From contig CBDCLS010000004.1 of assembly GCA_965218775.1 (NCBI GenBank), positions 372,001 to 436,000 on the forward strand: a DNA stretch of 64,000 nucleotides, given 5' to 3'. Made by a program: the position numbers and the translations under genes. Under the pieces are notes generated by a model that did not search any database, had not been told where the DNA came from, and worked only from the letters and a program-made list of their open reading frames with translations. Of this stretch, positions 1 through 8,039 are shown in pieces. The stretch is from CAUZIZ01 sp965218775 (lineage in GTDB: Bacteria; Acidobacteriota; UBA6911; RPQK01; JAJDTT01). The stretch's first letter is position 1. Each line of letters begins with the position of its first letter.

Positions 1-1
1 G

Positions 2-1240
2 ACCAGCCTGAACAACTACCGCTACGAACGGCAGGATGTGGCCTTCACTTTGAAGGAAGCAGTCGAACCGGCGCCGCAGGAAGTGCGCGACTACTACGGT
101 GACCTGGTGACCGCTCAAGGGGCACCGGTTCGGACCCTGACCCTGGAAGGGCTCCATCTGACCGATCGGTACATCCTGATCACCACGGACTTCAAGGACG
201 AGAAAGGCGACTTCCACAACACCGCTTTAGGCATGCTGGAGGTCTACGGGCCGGGCCCGGAGCCGCTTCCCATCGTAGTGGCTACTCGCGGCGCCATAGT
301 GAGGGACTCACCCCGGGATTTTCGCAGCTGTGGATTGGCGTTTGACTGCGGATTAGGACCTCTTCAAGTGGACCTGGACGTGGATAACACCGTGACAAAA
401 GAGGGCCCCTGGTGGACTAGGTTTGTGAGCGGTGGAGCAGTTGCCTTTGCCAGGGGAAAGAATGAGTATCTTGTTGCGTCCTGCGAAGTCTATCCGGAAG
501 TCCGGAAGCTCTGGTCAGGCTGGGTCGATCGGTTGATTGAGGCCGGGGTGGATGGCATTGACCTGCGTGTCTCTGCCCACGGAACGTATACCGACGAACC
601 GCATGCCTATGGTTTCAACGAGCCGATCCTGGAGGAGTACCGCCAGCGATTTGGGGCAGACCCTCTAGGGGACAACGCCGATTTACAGCATCTGGCCCAA
701 ATACGAGGTGAACACTACACCTCCTTCCTGCGCGAAACCAGCCGGCGCCTCCGCCAGGCCGGGAAAAAAATGCAGGTTCACCTGCATACCGAAGCTTTTC
801 GGCCTGACCCCTGCCCCGGCCAGTTGATGGGTTTCCCAGCCAACATCCACTTCGACTGGAAAACCTGGCTCAAAGAAGGACTGGTCGACGGTATTACTTT
901 GCGTACCAGTTGGTTCGAGGCTTTAGAGGACCCCCCAGGGCAGGTACACCGCTGTCGCCTATCGAGGGCACTGGCGGACCCGGTGGTGGAAGAAGCGCTC
1001 AACTTGACACAAGAGTTGGGCTTGCCGGTGTATCTAAACCGTTACATAAAGCTACCGATCAGGATCGAGGAGTACGTTTCTGACTTGGAGAGCGTCTTCC
1101 ACGACGATCGCTTCGCCGGCTTTGACGTCTATGAGTTCGCCCACGTGGTGCGGGCAACGCCGGATGGCTCCAAGCTCGTCCCGGTGGAGAACAGGCTCGA
1201 TCTTATTCGAGCCAAAGCTGGACAGTTGGGAATATGGTGA
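2..1240 (+). CDS. GH-like TIM-barrel protein (5' partial)
   Basis: The reading frame is open to the left edge, so the N-terminus is missing; 412 codons are visible. A GTG at 38 is only an internal possible start. The N-terminal part looks beta-rich. The second half reads like a TIM barrel of the putative glycosyl-hydrolase (GHL10-like) type: EAGVDGIDLRVSAHG, then a helix-rich segment, KKMQVHLHTEAF, LVDGITLRTSWFEA and FAGFDVYEFAHV, with acidic residues at strand ends as expected of a retaining glycosidase. No family number can be assigned by eye. It lies 242 bp upstream of a sodium:solute symporter on the same strand, which fits breakdown and uptake of a carbohydrate. The barrel fold is fairly secure; activity and substrate are not. 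Confidence 0.6.
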   Translation, partial: TSLNNYRYERQDVAFTLKEAVEPAPQEVRDYYGDLVTAQGAPVRTLTLEGLHLTDRYILITTDFKDEKGDFHNTALGMLEVYGPGPEPLPIVVATRGAIVRDSPRDFRSCGLAFDCGLGPLQVDLDVDNTVTKEGPWWTRFVSGGAVAFARGKNEYLVASCEVYPEVRKLWSGWVDRLIEAGVDGIDLRVSAHGTYTDEPHAYGFNEPILEEYRQRFGADPLGDNADLQHLAQIRGEHYTSFLRETSRRLRQAGKKMQVHLHTEAFRPDPCPGQLMGFPANIHFDWKTWLKEGLVDGITLRTSWFEALEDPPGQVHRCRLSRALADPVVEEALNLTQELGLPVYLNRYIKLPIRIEEYVSDLESVFHDDRFAGFDVYEFAHVVRATPDGSKLVPVENRLDLIRAKAGQLGIW

Positions 1241-1482
1241 GATAGTAAGCGTTAGAGGCCTCCTGGTTGCGCCCGGTCTGGCGACCCTGGAGCGGGACCG
1301 CCCCGGTTCCTTCTCGGTCAGAGACCCTTCGCTTCCGGCCGCCTCGGCCATTCAGCCCCCGGTCTGCAGGACCCCAAGAGAGCAAGGTAGACTTTCAGGG
1401 AGAGGCGCCCAGACCATCCGACTCCGTGGCCTTTGCCGAGGGTCGAACGTCGGCTCCAAGCCGGCGCGTTTCCGTACTCATC

Positions 1483-3285
1483 ATGTTCGTAGCCACCGCT
1501 GCAGAGCGTCTGGACAAATTCGAAGGCCTGGAGGCGATAGACTACTGGGCAGTATTCTTCTACTTCGTCGCCGTTCTGGTGCTGGGGTACCGCTTCAGCA
1601 AGCAGCAGAAATCGACGGAGGAGTACTTCATGGCCGGGCGCCGCATGCCCTGGTTCCTGGTGGGCCTGAGCCTGTTCGCCACGCTGCTGTCCTCGGTCAG
1701 CTACCTGTCCAAGCCCGGTGAAGTCATCAAGAACGGCCTGGGGATCTGGGGCGCCTACATGCACATCCCCTTCACCATCACCCTGGTGATCCTGGTCTTG
1801 ATTCCTTTCTTCATGGGCAAGCGCTTCACCAGCGCCTACGAGTACCTGGAGGAGCAGTACGGGCTCAAGACACGCCTCTTCGCGTCGATACTGTTCATCC
1901 TCAGGCGTCTGTTCTGGATGGGTATGATCGTGTATTCGGCCTCGTTCGCCATGGCTCGGATGACCGGCCTGTCCTTCGTCTGGATCGTTCTGGGCATCGG
2001 CGCCATCGCCATCGTCTACACCACCATGGGGGGGATGCGGGCGGTGATCTGGACCGATGTGGCCCAGTACTTTATCCTCCTCGCCGGTCTCCTGTTCACC
2101 ATCAGCTTCGTCTTCGCCGAAACCGGGACCGGTCCCGTCACCTGGTTCCACGACGTGATGCAGGCCGAAAGGGAGCCACAACCCTTCTTCACCTTCGATC
2201 CCTACGTGCGGGTCAGTCTGGGGGGCATGGCCATCTATACGCTATTCTGGTGGATCTGCGCCGCCGGCTCGGATCAGGTGGCCATTCAACGATACCTGAC
2301 CACCGGCTCGGTCCCGGCGGCGCGACGCTCTTTCCTCTCCAATCTGGGGGCCGACTTGAGTGTCGCGATTTCCCTGGCACTCGCCGGGATGGCCCTCTAC
2401 TCCTATTATAGAGCGCAGCTTCCTGGCACCCCAGACGAAGTCTTTCCCCACTTCATCGCCCACGGCTTGCCCCGAGGGCTGGCGGGTCTGGTGGTGGCGG
2501 CCCTCTTCTCGGCCGCCATGTCGAGCCTCGACTCGGGAATGCACGGCGTGGCCACGGTCCTGACGGTGGACTTTTCGCGTCGTCTCCGGAGAAAGGCCAT
2601 GAGTGCCGCCGGCGAACTCAAGCTGGCTCGGGTGATCACGGTAGCCGCTGGAGTGTTTGCGGTGGTCTTCTGCCTCTGTATCGACACGATTCCCGAGGAG
2701 ACCCGGGGCAACCTCTTCGACCTCACGGTCCGGATCGGCAGCTACATCACCGGTGCGCTGGGTGGACTCTTCTTCGCGGCCTTCCTGAGATTCCGCTGCA
2801 GGGGCGGGACGATGATCGGCTCGGCGGTCCTGGGCATGGCCGTCGGTTTCTATATGTCCCTGGCAACCTGGTTCCAGGATCACCCGGACATCTTTCTCTA
2901 CGTGGAGAAGCCCGGCCAGGCCCAGACGCTGCGCTGGGAGCCGTCCCGGGAGGAGAGCAACACCATCGGATCCGACTCCCAGGCCAATCGCTTCGCCCTG
3001 GCCGGCGATGGCGTGGCCGCCCGCCACGCCGTGATCCGGATGACCGATAGCGGGTGGCAGCTGGAGAGTGAGGGCGCGGCCGAGACGCGCCTCAATGACG
3101 AGACGGTGACTCGAAGTCCGGTGAGTCCTGACGACGTGATCGACATCGGAGCCCACCGGATTCTGATCAGAGTCAAGGCCGTCTCCTGGATGTGGGTCCT
3201 GCCCAGCGCCTGGCTGGTGACCTTCCTCTCGGCCGGTCTTGTGAGCCTGCTCTCCCGAAGGCGCTCCCGGACAGACGCGATCTGA
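1483..3285 (+). CDS. Sodium:solute symporter (SSS family) with FHA-like insert
   Basis: This is a 600-aa polytopic membrane protein. The frame is open further upstream, but the ATG at 1483 places the first membrane segment (YWAVFFYFVAVLVLGYRF) near residue 20, as usual in the family. SSS hallmarks follow: EEYFMAGRRMPWFLVGLSLF, a TTMGGMRAVIWTDVAQ segment, and AALFSAAMSSLDSGMHGVAT, which matches the sodium-site helix. Sodium-coupled uptake of a sugar, sugar acid or similar solute is expected. Between the penultimate and last membrane helices (about residues 484-565) is an extra soluble domain with an FHA-like pattern: NTIGSDSQ, GVAARHAVI, LNDETV and DDVIDIGAHRILI. This is unusual for a symporter. 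One further helix and a basic tail follow. SSS membership is very likely; the FHA call rests on motif pattern. Confidence 0.88.
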   Translation: MFVATAAERLDKFEGLEAIDYWAVFFYFVAVLVLGYRFSKQQKSTEEYFMAGRRMPWFLVGLSLFATLLSSVSYLSKPGEVIKNGLGIWGAYMHIPFTITLVILVLIPFFMGKRFTSAYEYLEEQYGLKTRLFASILFILRRLFWMGMIVYSASFAMARMTGLSFVWIVLGIGAIAIVYTTMGGMRAVIWTDVAQYFILLAGLLFTISFVFAETGTGPVTWFHDVMQAEREPQPFFTFDPYVRVSLGGMAIYTLFWWICAAGSDQVAIQRYLTTGSVPAARRSFLSNLGADLSVAISLALAGMALYSYYRAQLPGTPDEVFPHFIAHGLPRGLAGLVVAALFSAAMSSLDSGMHGVATVLTVDFSRRLRRKAMSAAGELKLARVITVAAGVFAVVFCLCIDTIPEETRGNLFDLTVRIGSYITGALGGLFFAAFLRFRCRGGTMIGSAVLGMAVGFYMSLATWFQDHPDIFLYVEKPGQAQTLRWEPSREESNTIGSDSQANRFALAGDGVAARHAVIRMTDSGWQLESEGAAETRLNDETVTRSPVSPDDVIDIGAHRILIRVKAVSWMWVLPSAWLVTFLSAGLVSLLSRRRSRTDAI

Positions 3286-3310
3286 GCCGCGCTGTGTCGT
3301 TTGGCGCGGG

Positions 3311-3598
3311 TCAGGTCGGCGTTAGCGGGCCAGTCCTCGGCGAGATGAACCGAATCGAAGGGGGCTCGTCGGGAAAAGTGATCTCACAATCTGGGAGCCC
3401 TGTCGGCCCGAGCTGGTGCTGGAGCAGGACTACGGTGTCTCGCACGCCGTCCACATTGCTGTCCCCGGGACACAGCGACTCGGTCTGAAAGGCAACACCC
3501 GATACTTGGGATTGAACCGCTGAGTAGCTTCCCTGGGACCCGAGGCGAAGCGTCAAGCCGACGATCAGAGACACCACTCCGATCTTGAGAGTGGCCAT
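3311..3598 (-). CDS. Small secreted protein with dockerin/EF-hand-like motif
   Basis: A 95-aa reading frame starts at ATG 3598; a longer version starting at 3703 is possible. Residues 1-25 look like a signal peptide (MATLKIGVVSLIVGLTLRLG). Around residue 43 comes CPGDSNVDGVRDTVVLLQHQ, which has the GD-N-DG-D-LL spacing of one half of a type I dockerin or calcium-binding EF-hand repeat; the pair Cys (CPGD and PDCEI) brackets it. Only one half-motif is seen, while cellulosomal dockerins have two. The gene lies convergent to the symporter and divergent from the DUF1553 gene, in a gap otherwise empty. It could be a remnant of a larger exported protein, because such motifs often sit at C-termini. 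No strong ribosome-binding site is visible. Confidence 0.4.
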   Translation of the reverse strand: MATLKIGVVSLIVGLTLRLGSQGSYSAVQSQVSGVAFQTESLCPGDSNVDGVRDTVVLLQHQLGPTGLPDCEITFPDEPPSIRFISPRTGPLTPT

Positions 3599-3703
3599 CA
3601 AGAGTCGACAGAGAGTGACTCTTCTAACGAACCTGGCTTGCCGTATACTACAGGGGTCCTCTGTCGAGGGAGCGCCAGTCTTTGGATTCGTAGAGGTAAG
3701 CAA

Positions 3704-6343
3704 GTGGTGAGTCCAGTCTGCAAGAAGCGGAGGCTTCTCTATAATTTTGGGGCTTTCGTCTGCTGTTCAGGTCTTCTTTTTCAGACCTCTCACGCACAGG
3801 ATACCACTGCACGGCAAGAAAGCTTGCTCTCTGCTTCCGCCACCACCAAGGTCGAGTTCAAGCGCGACGTTCAACCCATTCTGAGCAAGAAGTGTTACCC
3901 GTGTCACGGGACGGCGGTGCAAAAGAATGGCTTGCGTCTGGACAATCGGGCATCGGCCCTTGCGGGAGGCTACTCAGGACCGGCTATCCAACCGGGAAAC
4001 AGTGCCGGGAGCAAGCTGATCCACATGGTTACGGGTCTCGGAAGGAACGATGTGGTGATGCCCCTGGGAGGTGAGCCACTCTCCAAAGCTGAGATTGGTT
4101 TACTTCGTTCTTGGATCGATCAAGGGGCCGACTGGCCCGAAGCCTTGCCCGCACTGGCTGAAGCTGAAACCGGCCGACCAGAGGGGGCACACTGGGCCTT
4201 TGTTCCGCCGGTGCGGCCCACCATACCCGTGGTTCGCGGACGGGCCTGGGTCCGCAATCGGATTGATGCATTTATCCTGAGCCGTTTGGAAGAAAAAGGG
4301 ATCTCTCCCTCAGCAGAGGCCGACCGAGTGACGCTCATCCGACGCCTCGGTTTGGATTTGATCGGCCTGCCTCCGACACCAGAAGAAGTGGCCGACTTTG
4401 TCACCGATAACCGCCCGGATGCCTACGAGCGCCTGGTCGATCGTCTACTGGCCTCGCCCCACTACGGTGAAAAAAGGGCGCGTCACTGGCTTGATCTGGC
4501 ACGGTACGCAGACAGCGACGGTTACGGTGATGCTTTCAGACCTCATGCCTGGCGATATCGCCACTGGGTGGTGGAGGCGCTGAACCGCAACATGCCATTT
4601 GACCAGTTCACCACTGAGCAGATGGCGGGTGATCTAGTGGCCAGCGCTTCGGTGGAACAAAAGGTGGCCACCGGATTTCATCGCAACACCAAGACCAACC
4701 GCGAAGGCGGTGTTGACATAGAGGAGTTCCGTGTGGAACAGGTGATCGACCGTGTCAACACGCTGGGCACCGTGTGGCTGGGCCTGACGGTCGGCTGCGC
4801 CCGCTGCCACGATCATAAGTACGATCCCATCAGCCAGAAGGAATACTACCAGTTTTACGCCTTCTTTAACGGGGATGTTGAAGTCAACATCGAAGCCCCT
4901 CTCGCTGGGGAGATGGGACCCTTTCTCCGCCACAAGCCCGAGTATGACAGGAAGAGGAATGAACTACTGGAAGAGTATGAAGTGGCGAAATTTCAGCCGG
5001 AGTGGGAGAACAAGACCCTCGACGCCGCTGCGAATCCAGAGGCACATTTCGTTTGGAGATATGCTTGGAGGCAGTTGGGGTGGAAGCGGAACCGTGGGCA
5101 GGACATCTTGAGGCTGGATCCCTCCCAACGGACACAGAAGGAGCAGGACAAGCTTACGGACCATTTTGTCGGCTCCTACGCCTCTGTGGTGGGCGAGGAA
5201 CGCTATAAGGAGCTCAAGTTCAAGGAGCTGAGCGGGAAACTGGCGAAGCTTGCGAAGGAATACCCAAGCCTGAGCGAGGCCCAAACCCTGGCCCAAAATC
5301 CCAACCCTCCAGAAACCCACATCCTCATGCGGGGCGATTTCCTCCGACCTGGCGCTGGCGTTCAGGCCGGAACCCCGGCCTTTCTACATCCGCTGCCTGC
5401 CGATCCCAACCCCAGCAGGCTTACACTGGCGAAGTGGCTGGTATCGAAGTCCAACCCGCTCACAGCTCGGGTTACTGTCAACAGAATGTGGCAGGAGTTC
5501 TTCGGGCGCGGCCCGGTAGAGAAGTCGGAGAACTTTGGCGCACGAGGCGAGCCGCCCACACATCCCAGGCTGCTCGATTGGCTGGCTGTGGAATTCATTG
5601 ACAGTGGATGGAACCTGAAGCGGATGCACAAGCTGATCGTGGAGTCCGCCACCTACCGGCAATCTTCACTGACGAGAAGGGAGTTGAAGAGCATCGACCC
5701 GTCTAACAGGCTGCTGGCCCGTCAGTCGCGTTTGCGCCTACCGGCGGAACTCATCCGGGACGTGACGCTGGCCGCCAGCGGCTTGTTGAATCCGGCCATC
5801 GGCGGCAGAAGCGTCCGCCCTCCCCTGCCTCCAGGTATGGCGGGCTCCGGACACAGACCCATAAAGTGGGAGGAGAGCCAGGGAGTTGACCGCTATCGCC
5901 GTGGCATCTATATCGTGTTTCAGCGTGGGGTGCTCTATCCACAATTGGCAGCGTTCGATACCCCGGACGCAGAAGAGACGTGCAGCCGGCGGGAGCGTTC
6001 CAATACGCCTTTGCAAGCATTGAACCTGCTGAATGATCCGGTCTTCATCGAGGCTGCCCAGGGACTGGCTGCGCGCGTCCTGCGGGAGCAGCAAGGGAGC
6101 TTGAGCGACCGTGTCGACTACGCGTTCCGGCTGTGTCTGGCTCGCTTACCCAGGCCGAAAGAAAAGGACAGACTCCTCAACTATTATCAGCAGCAAAAGC
6201 AGATTCTAGCCCGACACCCAGAATCGACTGAGACCCTTTTTCCCGCTCGAGTCCTGAGAGGCGTCGAGCCCGTCGAGGCTGCGGCTTGGGTGGGCCTAAG
6301 CAGTGTGCTGCTGAATCTGGACGAGTTCATCACAAGGGAGTAG
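3704..6343 (+). CDS. PSCyt1-DUF1549-DUF1553 exported protein
   Basis: An 879-aa protein. The GTG at 3704 (or 3707) is chosen because GAGGTAAG lies just upstream and the following residues form a signal peptide ending near TSHAQD. Around residue 62 is CYPCHG, the haem-binding motif of the planctomycete-type cytochrome c domain (PSCyt1). DUF1549 spans roughly residues 180-390 (RNRIDAFILSRLEEKGI, HWLDLARYADSDGYG). DUF1553 starts near residue 570 (SRLTLAKWLVSKSNPLTARV, VNRMWQEFFGRGPV) and runs almost to the end. These proteins are exported, have no settled biochemical role, and almost always pair with a DUF1501 protein. Here that gene begins directly after the stop codon, indicating an operon. 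The family call is secure; the function is not known. Confidence 0.92.
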   Translation: MVSPVCKKRRLLYNFGAFVCCSGLLFQTSHAQDTTARQESLLSASATTKVEFKRDVQPILSKKCYPCHGTAVQKNGLRLDNRASALAGGYSGPAIQPGNSAGSKLIHMVTGLGRNDVVMPLGGEPLSKAEIGLLRSWIDQGADWPEALPALAEAETGRPEGAHWAFVPPVRPTIPVVRGRAWVRNRIDAFILSRLEEKGISPSAEADRVTLIRRLGLDLIGLPPTPEEVADFVTDNRPDAYERLVDRLLASPHYGEKRARHWLDLARYADSDGYGDAFRPHAWRYRHWVVEALNRNMPFDQFTTEQMAGDLVASASVEQKVATGFHRNTKTNREGGVDIEEFRVEQVIDRVNTLGTVWLGLTVGCARCHDHKYDPISQKEYYQFYAFFNGDVEVNIEAPLAGEMGPFLRHKPEYDRKRNELLEEYEVAKFQPEWENKTLDAAANPEAHFVWRYAWRQLGWKRNRGQDILRLDPSQRTQKEQDKLTDHFVGSYASVVGEERYKELKFKELSGKLAKLAKEYPSLSEAQTLAQNPNPPETHILMRGDFLRPGAGVQAGTPAFLHPLPADPNPSRLTLAKWLVSKSNPLTARVTVNRMWQEFFGRGPVEKSENFGARGEPPTHPRLLDWLAVEFIDSGWNLKRMHKLIVESATYRQSSLTRRELKSIDPSNRLLARQSRLRLPAELIRDVTLAASGLLNPAIGGRSVRPPLPPGMAGSGHRPIKWEESQGVDRYRRGIYIVFQRGVLYPQLAAFDTPDAEETCSRRERSNTPLQALNLLNDPVFIEAAQGLAARVLREQQGSLSDRVDYAFRLCLARLPRPKEKDRLLNYYQQQKQILARHPESTETLFPARVLRGVEPVEAAAWVGLSSVLLNLDEFITRE

Positions 6344-7826
6344 ATGATGGACTTTGACGATTTCAAGCGCATCCAAACGCGACGCCGCTTCCTTCAGGAG
6401 TGTGGGGGCGGTTTGGGGACGGTCGCCCTGTGGCACCTTCTGGTCCAGGATGGATGGGCAGCTGCCGCTCAGGGGCTTCCGCTGAGCAATCCGCTGGCAC
6501 CCAAAGCACCCCACTTTACCTCCAAGGCAAGGAACGTGATCTTCCTGTTCATGGAAGGGGCTCCCAGCCAGGTCGATTTGTTTGATCCCAAGCCCGAGTT
6601 GAATAAGCGGGACGGTCAAGCACTGCCCGAGTCGATGACGAAGGACTTTAGATTTGCCTTCATAAGGCCGACAGCCAAGATCTGGGGCAGCCAGCGAGTC
6701 TTCGGGCGCCATGGTGAATGTGGAATGGAGTTTTCCGATTTTGTGCCCCACATGGCGACGCGTGCCGACGATATCTGCATGATCCGCTCCATGCATACAG
6801 AGCAGATCAACCACCATCCTGCACAGTTGATGATCAGTTGTGGCACACCCTTCACGGGCCGTCCCTCTATGGGGGCTTGGGTGACCTATGGTTTGGGAAG
6901 TGAGTCGGAGAACTTGCCCGGCTACGTGATCTTGAATTCGGGAGACTACCCCATCGTCGGCAGCAAGGGATGGTCGAGTGGTTTTCTCCCCTCGAGCTAT
7001 CAGGGTGTGCCCTTCCGGAACACAGGAGACCCGGTGCTCTCACGTCACCAATCCCCCAGGCATCAGCAGGGAAACACAGAGGGCCAGGCTTGACGCCCTG
7101 CGTGATCTGAACGAGCAGCAATACAGGCACACTGGAGATGTCGAAATCGCCTCCCGCATCGCTTCCTATGAACTGGCATTTCGAATGCAAGGGGAGGCCC
7201 CTGAACTGCTCGACCTTTCCAAAGAGTCCCCGAGTACATTGAAAATGTACGGTGTCGATAACAAGCCGGATACGTTCGCGCTTTATAACAAGTCGGCGGA
7301 TCCGAGGCGCTTTGCCATCAATTGCCTGCTGGCCCGACGGTTGGTGGAACGGGGAGTGAGGTTCGTGCAGCTCTTTCACTCCACTTGGGACGACCACAAA
7401 GACCTGAACAAGAGGCTGAAGAGTAACTGTGAGATGACCGATCAGCCCACCGCAGCGCTCCTGAAAGACCTCAAGCAGCGGGGCCTGCTTGACACGACGC
7501 TGGTGATCTGGGGCGGAGAGTTTGGCCGGACGCCAATGGCTGAGAACAGGGCATCCTCAGGGGAGCACAGACTCGGCAGAGATCACCATCCGCACGCCTT
7601 TACCCTCTGGATGGCGGGCGGAGGAATCAAGGGCGGACAGGTGATCGGCAAGACCGATGACTTCGGCCTCAACATTGTGGCGGACGGGATCCATATTCAC
7701 GACCTGCACGCCACCATCCTTCACTTACTGGGACTCAACCATGAGCAGCTGACCTTCCGTCACGCTGGCCGCGATTTTCGCCTCACCGATGTCGCCGGCA
7801 AAGTCGTTCACAAACTCCTCGCTTGA
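6344..7826 (+). pseudogene. DUF1501 protein, interrupted by a +1 frameshift
   Basis: DUF1501 proteins are exported, sulfatase/alkaline-phosphatase-like and usually partnered with DUF1553. The ATG at 6344 directly follows the upstream stop. The N-terminus carries a Tat-like signal (RRRFLQECGGG), then KARNVIFLFMEGAPSQVDLF, a typical DUF1501 opening. The first frame reads to PFRNTGDPVL and then goes out of register; the next frame resumes with TNPPGISRETQRARLDALRD and runs to the normal C-terminus (LVIWGGEFGRTPMAE, HHPHAFTLWMAGGG, LLGLNHEQLTFRHAGRDFRL). Removing one C near 7041 joins the halves as GDPVLYVTNPPGIS, and the total length of 1483 nt equals 494 codons plus one base. It may be a recent pseudogene or a base-calling error. 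Family certain; intactness unresolved. Confidence 0.88.
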
Positions 7827-8039
7827 ACAGATCGGTACATGCTTGAGCCGGTCAGCCGCCCAGCTTGAAGGATTAGCTCGCATTTCTCATCGCCAGTCGT
7901 AGCGAGGCGTCGCTTCGGACACATAATAGGCGAGAGAGCAGAATGGAGACTGTTATTATAGACCCCGCGACGCGCTCGGTCTCCACGGCGAACCATTCCA
8001 CCCAATCCGTCTGTCGCCGTGTAAGCAAGGAGGTGGTCC

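Noticed and set aside
2242..3156. 304-codon minus-strand frame inside the symporter gene
   Set aside because: His/Gly/Asp-rich shadow without motifs; the opposite strand encodes a clear membrane transporter.
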